A DNA stretch of 64,000 nt. Origin: Calycina herbarum. Its lineage: Eukaryota > Ascomycota > Leotiomycetes > Helotiales > Pezizellaceae. Location: contig LLEY01000001.1 of NCBI GenBank assembly GCA_001414485.1, forward strand, positions 1 through 64,000. Reading direction: 5' to 3'. The first letter of the stretch is position 1, and every line of letters begins with the position of its first letter. Shown piece after piece: positions 10,448-21,470 of the stretch. Below the pieces are notes generated by a model. That model was given only the letters and a program-made list of their open reading frames with translations, did no database searches and was not told the DNA's origin. The position numbers and the translations under genes are program-made.

Positions 10448-11869
10448 ATGGGGGAACCATCGGGACCTGCCACCAAGGCGGGAAATGTTCGATTCATTCC
10501 TCTAACCTACAACCAAGGCGAATCCCAAACCTCAGCTTTGCGCTTGATCCTCACCCTCCGACCTGAATGGGAGCATACCGATGGAAAGATTGAGTTTATT
10601 AGGTTCACGGATGGAATCACAAATACATTGTTGAAAGTTGTGAACGAGAGACCTGGTTTATCGCCAGAGGAAATTGACAATGAAGCAGTTCTCCTGAGAG
10701 CCTATGGACAAGGAACGGATCTCATAATTGATCGAGAACGAGAGGCCCAAAACCACGAGCTCCTCATGCAGCACAAGCTTGCCCCGGAATTGCTGGCTCG
10801 ATTTCACAATGGAATGCTTTACCGGTTCATTCGAGGAGCTGTGACATCCCCAGCAGATCTCCGACGACGGGATATTTGGAGGGCTGTAGCTACGAGATTG
10901 GCAGAGTGGCACGCCGTTGTTCCTTGCATTCCTTCATCCCGAGAACCTTTGGCTGCTGAAATTGGAGGAAGTGAAGAATTCGGAATCTCCGCTCCTACTC
11001 CAAGTAAGAAAGACCCGGCACTACAAGCAGCTATTGACAATATCGCTCCCGGAAAACCTGCCCCGAACGTATGGACCGTCATGCAAAAATGGATTTGCGC
11101 TCTTCCTACCTCGACAGATGCGCAAATTCTCCGACAAGCAACTTTACAAAAGGAATTAACTAGACTGGTTGAGGAGTTCAGCAACCGCCCAGGACTAGGT
11201 ACAGATAGCGTGAGTTTCTTCCTACCAATACACATACATGCCACAATTGCCTTTGAGTGATGCCAGTCCCAGTCCCGTCCACAATTAAAGCCCCAGGCAG
11301 GACCAATGGTGACATGAACGGATTTCCATACTGACATGTGCCAGCTGGTTTTTGCCCATTGCGACTTGTTGAGTGGTAACGTAATCGTCCAACCAAAACC
11401 CTCAGGTGCCACAGCAGCAGCCGGTGAGTCCAAAGAAATAGTCAGTTTCATCGACTACGAATACGCAACGCCATCACCGGCCGCATTCGACATTTCCAAC
11501 CACCTGGCCGAATGGGGAGGATTTGACTGTGAGCACCAACTCCTGCCAACTAGATCACAAAGGAAAGACTTCATCCGGGAGTACATCCGAAGTTACTTTT
11601 CCTTCCAAAGCGACAAGACCGATGTAGATGAGGAGACCGAAGTCCAAAAGCTCTTTGATGAAGTAGATGTCTGGCGTGGAATCCCGGGTTTCTATTGGGG
11701 TATTTGGGCCCTGATTCAAGCTACCATCTCGCAGATCGACTTTGACTATGCTTCGTATGCTGAGGTCAGACTTGGGGAGTACTGGTCTTGGCGTGCGGAG
11801 GAGGATGGAAGTCGAGCTGCTGCGGGGAAGGAGATGCCTTTGAGAGAGCGACGATGGTCTGAGGAATGA
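10448..11869 (+). CDS. ethanolamine kinase (choline/ethanolamine kinase family)
   Basis: It phosphorylates ethanolamine with ATP, the first step of the CDP-ethanolamine (Kennedy) route to phosphatidylethanolamine, in the cytosol. Exons are 10448-11209 and 11345-11869, with the intron at 11210-11344 (GTGAGT...GCCAG, phase 0). The Brenner-type catalytic motif FAHCDLLSGNVIV starts just after the intron, and the metal-binding motif FIDYEYATPSPAAFDISNH follows about 25 residues later. The N-terminal lobe has the ATP-binding stretch FTDGITNTLLKV. The product is 428 residues, typical for fungal EKI1. HCDLLSGN and the second motif fit ethanolamine kinase better than choline kinase, but specificity cannot be proven. 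I chose the ATG at 10448 (AAAATGG) because the upstream in-frame ATG lies in a probable 5'-UTR intron; using it would add 27 residues. Confidence 0.85.
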
Positions 11870-13763
11870 TGATTCGAAAATGACAGCGTTTCATGCACAT
11901 AGCGATCGATGATATACTTCCTTTTCTGTCTGTATGTATGCTTTGGGGTGGTATCTCTGGGCGCTGGTCTCTTCTTGGCTTCAACGCCGATTGAGAAAAA
12001 ATGGATAGATTTGGAGGGGATTTGGGCAAGGGAGTTATCTACACAAAAAGAACATTTACTGGAGCCGCCTTTTTGTCTTCAACGACGATGATATACCTGG
12101 CGGGCGGATTATATTTGAGAATGCGCTAGGCCCGAATTTACATACTTCTAATACTGGATGATCGCGCGTCCTTTCTTGAACTAGATGGATCTCATTTCAT
12201 GAGTCTATTGTGCATCAGTATCGAGGGTTGCTCCTGACCACCATACTGAATGTTCCGAGCAGGAAAGTGTAGTGGTAGGCAAGTTTGAAATTGAATGCTG
12301 GTTTTGGCACAGGTTGCGGTCCCTCTTTCCTTCCCTCACTTGGTCCTGTCTCCCTACCACCGGTGGCTACAGGACTCAGAGATCGCTCCTTCCCTTCTAC
12401 TTTCTTCTACCTTGACATCGACCCGGTCTAGAACCAGAGTACAACCCCCACCGCCCCGACCTATGAAAGGAACGACCAATAGCAATGTCCTAACTCCCGC
12501 CAAATCCCCAAAAACCTCGCCTCGCCCTTCCTCGCCCTCCATCTCTTCCACTACACATCATAATCCTTTCTTCACTATCAACGGCACATCACTCCAAAAC
12601 CCCTCATCACACACCTCTCAGTGAGCGTGAACTACACCTGTATTTTTGAGAAAGCTTGTTTAGAGATACAGCACTGTGGCGTTTTGGTTGGTTGATAGGT
12701 TGTTTTCTTTTGGTTGTTTTATCGGGTTTGAAGACTTCTTTTTTTCTTCTTTCTTTATGGCTTCATGAATGTTTGTTCGGGGGACGACTTCTTAATGGAG
12801 CGAGAGGGGAGATGCTGCTGATGTGTCCTTGCCGATGAAGTGACACCGCGTAGAACCCCCTTGAGTTGGGAGTACTGTTTGGTTATTATCTTTCCAAGCC
12901 TCGATCTCCTGGACGAGCCTTGGTAGTTCCAAGATCTCCATGCGAGGAGAGATTGGGAAATCCCACCTCTGGTCCTTCTTTCTATTTTTTAATTGCGGTT
13001 TTGGGTTGTCGGTTATTGTTCTTACTCTAGATAGATTCTTGGCTCTTCTGTGCGCCATGGTTTGGGTTTCTTGCGAATATTTCTGGGCGGTAGAGTTGCC
13101 GGCGTATATCGTTCATCCAAGGGGGAAAATACAATGTATGGGAGAGAAAACATGGAGATGAGGGATATAGTTGGAGATATTGGAGGAAGCTACGACATAT
13201 GAAGAAACAACACGGTCGGAATCAAGAAGATGGGAATCAAGAAGATGGGAATCTTCGAGCCAAGTTCCCATTTTATTTGTTTTAAAGAGAGATGAGTTAA
13301 ACTTAAAGTCCCACCTGGGATAACTATAATAACTTTTCATCCCTACATCGATTGTGGAAGCCAAAACACACAAGACGAGAAAGTCAAGTTATAATTCTTG
13401 ATAAAATGCTTTTTCTCAACGTCGTAAGATCACAGTGCTCACGATCTGGGCGGGAGTGATGGCATTTTGAGATTTAGGGTTAGAAGGTTGGATCCTTTAT
13501 TGCGTATATAACTGCTTAACCTCGTTGCCTGGTTTTATAGATATGATATGAATGATATCTTGAGTTCTTTTTGCAATCGCTAAATCCCCGAGGAGCGGCT
13601 ACTTAGGGCGAAGAGACTGGATGGGTTTTTGTTTTGGCAGTCATCATTTCTTACAACTTGCAATATGGCTCGAGTATCAACGGGCCATCACTTCGCAAAA
13701 CTCCATGCAAATCTTCAGGAACTTGAAATCACTCCAGTCCATCCAAAGCTCCCAAAAATTATT
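11870..13763. other. intergenic region, no supported gene
   Basis: A 109-codon ORF at 12295-12624 encodes a Ser/Pro/Thr-rich sequence without known motifs and could be a short ORFan or chance. A two-copy 15-bp tandem repeat (GGAATCAAGAAGATG) lies near 13220-13255. I see nothing else that can be supported. Confidence 0.4.
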
Positions 13764-14215
13764 TTAATACTCCTGCGCCAAATTCGCTCTCATAAGCCTA
13801 AATGCATCCTCCGCATTCCCTGAAGTATCCAACAGATACCTCTCATCATCCTCAAACAACCTCCTAAACTCCCAGTAAACCACATACTCACTCCCAAACA
13901 ACAAAGCCAGAACAACAACCTCATTCCCTTTCAATCCAAAACGAACGCCTTTGGCTGAGAATTCGGGTTCTTTGTTGTATTTCCTCTTGTACTCTTCGAT
14001 CAGGGAGTTATGCAATTTGAGCTTGAAGGTGTCGATCGGAATGGGGTGGTCTTGGGAGTGGTAGATGATTGATAGCGGGCTGGTTGGGAACTTGGGGTGA
14101 ATGATGACGGGGAATGAGAAGGAGGTAGTTGGCGTGGATGTAGATTGTGTAGGGAATTTCGGGGTGGGTTGTGCTGAGAGATGGTGGGGGAGGGGGACTT
14201 ACAGGTTACTGGCAT
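13764..14215 (-). CDS. possible small uncharacterised protein (99 residues, two exons)
   Basis: The last exon (14050-13764) is an open frame of charged, non-repetitive protein-like sequence that includes KLHNSLIEEYKRKYNKEPEF and LALLFGSEYVVYWEFRRLF. A 13-nt first exon (14215-14203, encoding MPVT) in a good start context (AAGATGCC) ends at a canonical GTAAGT. It joins in frame through a 152-nt intron (14202-14051) whose acceptor is CCCAAG. No signal peptide, membrane segment or known domain is visible. Function is unknown. The single very short first exon makes the model uncertain. Confidence 0.4.
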
Positions 14216-16855
14216 CTTGATGGTGATAGAGTGGGAACTTTGTGGAGTTCTCTTGTGTTTTGGGATGTGCGTGATCGAGCTGGTAATGTTTTTGATGGAT
14301 GTTGATGAGTTGGTTTTTTGGCCCCTGGGTGCCTTTAAATACTTGATTAGACGAAGTATCTAGCTTTGTGTTTGAAGCTTCTGAAGTAAACCAGTCTAGG
14401 TTTGCGTTATTTGGGATATACCATAGCTTAGCCTAACATTCTTGTAGTACTTACTTACAAGATATTCGCTTAAGTTTCAACTCTCGAATTAGAGTAAAAA
14501 TGCGTTGACTTCTCAATATTTTGTAGTGAAAAGAGTTGCAATTACAAATTAGTTTCTGCCAGCCATGTCTTCTGATATAAGTTCTTTTCTATTTGGAAAT
14601 AAAATCATTTCAGGTTTCTCCCAATTGTTTGTCACGTACAGAGCACCATTCCCGCAAACAAAATTCCTTTAAGCGCCGCCGCAAGGTCATGATATTAGCG
14701 TTGTAAGTTCTTTCGAACGTTGCTGGAAGAGTAGCTTGCATTGAAGAAATGGTTTCCCAATTTCACATACGCGAGCCAGTTTTGTCGAGCACTTTTGGGG
14801 GTTTGGATTCGCTGTCGATTATGAATCTGCCGTCGAGTACAAAAAAGTCTGTCTTCGGGGTTCTTTTGAGTTCGATATAGGTCGTATTTTGTCGATAGTA
14901 ATCAAGAATATGTATGGCGACTTCAAGCACTTGATTGAAATCCTCGTATTTTGATCAAACAGCTCCTGACCCGCTCGAAGAGAGGTCTAGTGAGGCTGTG
15001 GTCTACTGGTTTGTCTTACCAACTAGGTGACAATGAAAAACTTAAATCCCCGAAATTTTCTAGCTTTCTGTGGTGATTTCTGTTGCCAATAATCTTCAAA
15101 TTACTTCAATAGTCTTGTGCTTGATGGAAAGTTTCCTTGTCGGGATCGGGGTTTATGATAATTGGCCTGTAGATACATTGCTTCGAGAATCTAGTATCGC
15201 CTTACTCTGTTCGTGATTCATTGATTAGACTGAAGAGGATATAATTATTACACTCTTGTAAACTCACTCCCTGGAAAATTCTAGTAACTATCGTGAATTT
15301 CTCGTCGGAACTCTCTTGTTTAACTCCTAAAATACTTAATAAGATAGGATTTGTAGTCAAGTCACCATGGTTAACCAAAGAACATCAAAAAGAGTACCAT
15401 GAACCTCTCAACTCTCACTTTGAAACGAATTCTGCCCCACCAGCTTCTTCCAAATAATAGATTGTGAGTGATGTGTTGGGACTTTGAGTAGCAATCATAG
15501 TCGAATTTGAAATGTATACCCCGAAATGCGTAATATTGCAATTCACGAACTTCTGGAACACTCGTCTTTAGCAGAGAATTCGTCGTAATTTCCTTCAAAT
15601 ATCTTGGTAGAAGAAAGAGAAAAAGAAAGCAGCTGTGGTACCGCTATTGACAAGTGGCCCGCGGCTGCGGAGAAGCATCACCAGCTTGAGCTTCTTGTCC
15701 TCTCATTCCAAGGTAAGTGCTAACTGATTTTCAAATACTGCCCCCTTTGAAACCCATATCAAGAAAGTATTCGACATTTAACGTTGACCGTCAATTCCTC
15801 ATGCGTTGTCGGATCTTTCAAGTCATTCGTTTAGCAATTACAGTTCTGCCGCAAAAAAACCGTTGCCATCGCAAATACAACATTTGTCCATCTTGCACCA
15901 GGCATGCAAAATTGCCAGAACGCTGCCGGTTTCCCCCGATTGATTCGTGACGCGTAAAGAAATCCCGGCGAGTTGAATCTTTTCATTCGGCGGAAAGTCA
16001 TAAGGACTTTCTGAGGCGCATCATTTGAGCTGCACAGTCTAGGTTTTCCGATGCAAAATCCGAACCTCGCTCTTTCCTGCTTTGCGTATTTCTAAATTCT
16101 AATTTGTATGACTTTTTGAAGAAACAGACAAATATGTCAGCCCAACCTTTCATTTCCGTTTTCCTCCCAGTTCAAGTTTTACTTGCGGACTTCATACCAT
16201 ATTGAAAACCCACGCCCGAAGCCCGGTCTCCCAATACAACTATTTGAGCCTAACCGAGGTAGAAATTCCTGGAGACGAGAAAATAAAGTTCCATTTATTG
16301 AAAACCAGGGAGGGAAATGCAAGTACAAGGTACATAATTGATATTTTCCTTGATAAAAGTTGGCACTGCCAACTCGGAAATCTGTGAATTGCTACCAGAT
16401 CAGATGAGATCGTCTCTGCGACTTGCAACAAAACAAATTGCTTGACTACTTGGGGAGTCAATATATGTACTTGCGCAGTCCTCAGGAACAAAGGGGTACT
16501 GCTTGGGTTGAAAGGGAGGTACCACGGATACTTCGGAGTTGCATGGCAGAGAAGAACGTTCACTTGAACATGTCTTGCTGGCCTACGGAAGGAATGATGG
16601 AATTGAACTTGGGTTATGCTCAGTGGAGGAGTAGGAAGAGAATGAGTCCAACAGAAATAAAATGATATTAAACAGGCTCGAGACAGGTTGTTGAAAAGGG
16701 GGATCCGATTTCATATCGAAGAGTGAGTGAATCTAAACCCCGCCGCTATCTCCACCCCACCCAACCCAAATCCAGCCTCGCCCAAGGCTGTACCTCACTC
16801 CAACAACCACAACCACAACCACAACCACAACAGCATCCCCAAACCAACCACTGCA
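14216..16855. other. intergenic region, no supported gene
   Basis: Only short ORFs without recognisable motifs occur on either strand across these 2.6 kb. The last ~130 bp is probably the 5' leader of the next gene: the same frame is open upstream of its ATG but contains no other ATG. Confidence 0.4.
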
Positions 16856-17881
16856 ATGTCCTCAGAAGCCTCCCTCTACGGAATCCGTAATCCCAAATCC
16901 CAACCCAGAGAACTATCCTCCTCCACCTCCCTAGCTTTCTCCTCAACCCTCTCCTCGCTCCTCTCAACCTCGACCTCCCGTCCCACAACCCAAGGACGAC
17001 CCCGCCCCTCCAAAGCCCCCAAAGACGACATCTTCTCCTCTCATAACCGAAATACCAAGAAGCGCGCTCTCGCAGATCTCGAAGCCGACGAAGATGACGA
17101 AGCTAGACGCAGTCGCGGGCGCAAGAAGGAGGATTTGGGAACTGTAAATGATGCGCTTCTCCATTTAAGTAAGAAGAAATTGGAGAAGAAAGCGAAGCTG
17201 TATAAGGAGATGAAGAGGAGGGATTATGTGGCTCTAGAAGGGGAACCAGGGGCGGATCTCGTGGATTTTGATAGGAAATGGGTTGAGGGGGAGGGAGATG
17301 GCTCTTCTTCCGAGGACGAGAATGATGGGGCCGGCGAAGGAGGAGAGATCATAGATTACGAAGATGAATACGGGCGATTACGAAAAGGCACAAGAGCAGA
17401 CGCGGAGAGAATGGAGAGGAGGAAGTTAAATAAAGTTCTTGGGCAGGAGGAATTGGATCGCATTAGTGCTCGACCTTTTATGCCCTCGAAACTCATTTAC
17501 GGGGATACGGTTCAGACACTGGCTTTTAATCCCGATGAGCCGGTCGTGGAGAAGATGGAGGAGCTTGCTGGGAAGAGGGATAGGAGTATGACGCCTCCAC
17601 CTCAACAACATTATGAGGCGGATAAGGAGTTCCGTATTAAAGGCGTCGGGTTCTATAGTTTCTCGAAAGACGAAGCTACGAGGAAGCAGGAGATGGAAGC
17701 GTTAGAAGCGGAGAGGCTAGAGACGGAACGGAAAAGGAAAGAGCGGGAGGACAAGAAAGAACAGCGGAAGAAGGAGATTGAGGAACGGAGGAGGGCAATC
17801 GGGGAGAAGAGAGCGAAGAAACAGGCTGAGAACTTTTTGGATGGCTTAGGTGCTGATCTCAATCCGTCTGTGGATGGTTGA
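16856..17881 (+). CDS. CCDC174-like coiled-coil protein (DUF4078 family)
   Basis: This is a single-exon gene of 341 residues. The hallmark is the segment DYEDEYGRLRKGTRADAERM, which matches the conserved core of the CCDC174/DUF4078 family. It is preceded by an acidic stretch and followed by a long Glu/Lys/Arg-rich C-terminal coiled coil. A conserved-looking GVGFYSFSKDEATRKQEME segment precedes the coiled coil. Animal CCDC174 is nuclear and linked to mRNA processing and splicing factors; a similar nuclear role here is inference. The N-terminal third is Ser/Thr/Pro-rich and probably disordered. The start is the first ATG in the frame (GCAATGTCC, protein MSSEASLYGIRNPK); the frame is open upstream but has no earlier ATG. 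Confidence 0.8.
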   Translation: MSSEASLYGIRNPKSQPRELSSSTSLAFSSTLSSLLSTSTSRPTTQGRPRPSKAPKDDIFSSHNRNTKKRALADLEADEDDEARRSRGRKKEDLGTVNDALLHLSKKKLEKKAKLYKEMKRRDYVALEGEPGADLVDFDRKWVEGEGDGSSSEDENDGAGEGGEIIDYEDEYGRLRKGTRADAERMERRKLNKVLGQEELDRISARPFMPSKLIYGDTVQTLAFNPDEPVVEKMEELAGKRDRSMTPPPQQHYEADKEFRIKGVGFYSFSKDEATRKQEMEALEAERLETERKRKEREDKKEQRKKEIEERRRAIGEKRAKKQAENFLDGLGADLNPSVDG

Positions 17882-19167
17882 TTCAGTTACTTATTATGAT
17901 ACCCTTTCTATATTCCAATGATACCCTATTCGACCAATGACTGTTATTTACAAACTACTCGCCGCGTGGTATTCGTATAGCATATATAATCCGGGGTATC
18001 TGCTTAACACCTAAAAACACACACACGAAACAAGATAAGATCCCCAAAACCCACAACCTTTCTCCGTTCCAAACGCATCATATCAATGAACTACCAACCC
18101 ACCCCAAACTTCCCCTCACTCCCTCTAATAGAAGTAGACCAGTAACCCAACATCCATCCCATCTCGGGATCTCGGCACACCGAAGACCCCCAAAACACGG
18201 GACGAGAACATAAATCTACCAGAATATCCCCCAAAGAAAAAAGTCCATAGTTTCAAACACTAGATCTAGAGTTCCACATATATTAACCCATCCGTCCCCA
18301 ACTTGCTAACGAGTGTACACCCCTCAATTTCCCCACCCCCCTCATGATTTTTTTCCAAGATCCCAAGACCCCGAGCCTCTCGAACGAGTCTTTCCAAGAC
18401 TCTGGATAAAACTTCCCTAATACCCTTGGTATATCCCTCGCAAGAAACTGGCACGACTGGGTACCCCAAGAAAACAACACAAGAAAACAGCTCTCCGAAA
18501 AATCCGTTGGTTAAGATTGAAATCCGTATTCGGTCTCTCACCCTTCCTTCCTTCCATTTGCTCTCTCGCCAATTATACTTTTGAGTTTCAATAGTTCGGT
18601 AGTTTAACAGAATACGAGACTCATATCATAAAAGAGTTTAAATATTTTCCATTTATGACTATCTTGCTTGCTATATAGACAGGGCAATTAACATCTTCCT
18701 CGGCAAACCAAAAAAGGGGAAAACCAAAAAAAAGTGTAAAAAAGAAAACTAGATCAGAGACTGTTGTCCGAAACTGGTCCCATCATTCCCGTCCAATGAG
18801 CCATCCCGTAATCGCTTTAAAAATATTTTAGCACCAAAATGATCCCATTCATTCATTTCCCCCTACCATCCATCCCTTGCTCGCAAAACAAAGCAAAGAA
18901 AGATAACAGGAGCTGATAGATTTCCCCTTGCCATTCAATTCCCCAAAACGCCAAATGCTCCGCCCGAATACAAAAACTATATATTCCCAGGTATTCCAAA
19001 AAACTCCAAACGTGACTTTCAAAAAAAAGCCGATATGATGGTGCAAAATATGTAGAAGATGACACAATGTAAATACAATAAACCATGTTAAAGTTTTCCG
19101 CTTTTTTAAATACTCCCAAAATCATGATCCACTCAATACCAGAATGAGGAATGCCTTCAAAATACTT
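17882..19167. other. convergent intergenic region
   Basis: It lies between two converging genes, so it should hold both 3' UTRs. ORFs of up to 91 codons on the minus strand are not supported by motifs. Confidence 0.5.
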
Positions 19168-21470
19168 TCATGTATACAACCAGATGCAACCACACTTGTT
19201 TCCAGAACCGGCTTCGCGTTCAGCCACGGATTCATGACGTTCCTCTTGACCATGACTGAACAAGGAGGAACGTTTTGTGAAGGAGGTGACTTCTGTCTCA
19301 TTCAAGTACACCATGATAGGTTGGCTGGTGGCGTTGAGTTTTGGGGTTGCGCTGTTGTCGGCGTTGATGGAATATTTCATGCAATAAGGGGGAACGACTT
19401 GAGGACCGCTTGAGACCCGGTGTTCTTGGATCTTGACTACTTTTCCATAGGCCGGAATCATGTTGAATTGCGGGCCGGTGAACGAAGGAGGTGAGCCGCC
19501 TCCTGATGGTGGGTAGCTGGAAGCGGTTGGGACGCTGGAGTAAGTAGCGGAGCCAGCTGCGGCCGTCGGTTTTGAGGGAGAGGAGGATGAGGTGACTTGG
19601 TTGTTTGGATTTGCACCAAATGAACTCGTCTGGTTGGGGTAAATAAACGCTTCGAGTACGGTTCCGTTCCAGTGACAAAACCAGACCTCTTCTCCTGGCG
19701 AGGCGACACCTTTCCGATTGAAGGGGGGGTCATTGGTCTCATGTCGGTCTCCTGTTGTTCCTCGTTTCGATACTTGGGCCAATTCCTCGTTGCGCAAGAC
19801 GACGATCTTGTTGTAGGGCATCTGGAACCACCATGCAGGACCCCTAGCGGTTTCGTCGGTGTCCTTGACAAGATGCATGACTTGATCTGTTTGAAATGTT
19901 GGAGCTTGGGCACCGTATGTCCAAGCTTTTAATGATTGATTCCCGTAATTGAGAAGTATTTCGTTGTTATCGACTAAACTGGGAGATTCCTTAATAGCCT
20001 TGATGCTCATCTGGACTGGCCCAGGGCCCATTCCGATATTGCAAGACCAGGCATTGCTTTGTGCCGTATTTTGAAGGCATGTGGCTTGATTTAGAGAAGG
20101 AGGGCCAATAGGCACTGCAAAAGTACCGGTCGGAAGAGCTGGAAGACCGGTGGGAACAGCAGTAAGTGGTGTAGCATCATATGTAGTAGTCATTGTCGTG
20201 CCGGTGTAGCCGTCATTAGCGCCGACGCTGCCTGAAGTCAGTATCAATAAGGATGATGAATAATTGAGACTTACGCTTGAGGACCATTATTGTACTTGTC
20301 CTTTGGATGTTTGTTTGGAGGCTTGAGAATGGCTAGAACGGTGCCCAGTATGATTCCGAATAATACAAAAACAATTGCAAGCAGAACAAATACCCATACG
20401 GGTATAATGCCGCAGACTTGCCGTCTTGCTTTCCGTTGCCACTTCTTTAACGGGGGCTTCTCTGCTGCTGCAACGGCCGCGGTGTTTACTTGGTGGTTAC
20501 TAACTTCCGACATGATGCTGCCTCGTGATGGCGAATTTAAATTCTCTTGTGACGCAAATTCCGGATTTCGTGTTGCCAGCCCAATCCCTCCTGCCCCGGA
20601 CATAGTTGGATTAGGTACTACGCCTTGGACCGCCGGGACAACTTGAACAACTGGAACAGATGCAACAGCCGGAACGTCCACTGATACATTAGGTCGAGTT
20701 TTCCGTGCAAAAGCTTCGTCGGGGTATTGTGTATATGGCGGTAATTCTTCCGTATGACCATCAGGACCAATAATACCAGCAATCTCTTCTCCCTCAGGGC
20801 CAATTCGACGCTGGTAGTTGTTGTTTGAGCCGGGAAATCCCACAGGAACGGGGGTTACAGTAGGGGCCTGACTGCTTTCTGCTTCAGGGACGATGTTCTG
20901 TGGGTACATTCCGTATGGGTGCGTTGGTCCGCTAGGTCCTGCGTAGGATCTCTCCCTTTCTCTCGAAGCTATTGGGGCTGTTGACGTTGTCGCTATACTC
21001 GCCGTCCTTGCCAAACGGGATTCTTGGGGATACATTTGATATGGATGTGAAGGTCCGGAAGGTCCTCGATATGGACTCTCGGGTCTCACATATGGTGCTT
21101 CTGATTCCGTTGTTGACACAGGCCTCGATGGAATCGCGTTCGTATTTGAAACATTTGCCGACATCCTCCTCACATCTACCCCCATTGCACCATCGTGTCG
21201 TAAAGCAAAGGAGTCGACTCCAGTCGGTGGTTTTGCTGTACTCGACGGCCGTGGTGGAGGGATCCTCTGTTGTTGTTCAGACACGGGTGCCATTCTGTTT
21301 CCCTGGGTCATCGCGGCATTGGATGGATTGAACCCGTCTGAAATCCCCATTGCCTCCAAATCATATTCATCATTATCGTCTTCGCGTTGGTGCTCCATCG
21401 ATTGTCGCATCGATGCCCTTCTATCGATTCCTCCGATTCCTGTGGACGAACGACGGTCGGGCCCAGCCAT
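19168..21470 (-). CDS. fungal single-pass membrane protein with conserved extracellular domain (DUF7820-like)
   Basis: Exons are 21470-20275 and 20227-19168, with a 47-nt intron (20274-20228, GTAAGT...GGCAG), giving 751 residues. The first ~350 residues are disordered, rich in Ser/Pro, and contain repeated short motifs such as GPSGPSHPYQMYPQ and GPSGPTHPYGMYPQ. A single transmembrane helix (IIPVWVFVLLAIVFVLFGII, about residues 365-392) follows a basic KKWQRKARR stop-transfer-like stretch. The C-terminal part has paired Trp/Cys positions (AWSCNIG, GPAWWFQMPYNKIVVLRNEE, EEVWFCHWNGTVLEAFIYP) and ends with PPYCMKYSINADN. This layout matches a fungus-specific family I recall as DUF7820; the name is from memory. 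Function is unknown. The cytoplasmic N-terminus and outside C-terminus are inferred from charge. Confidence 0.8.

Noticed and set aside
12295..12624. 109-codon Ser/Pro-rich ORF
   Set aside because: Low-complexity, no conserved motif, and splicing it onward at the GTGAGC donor gives only poor sequence.
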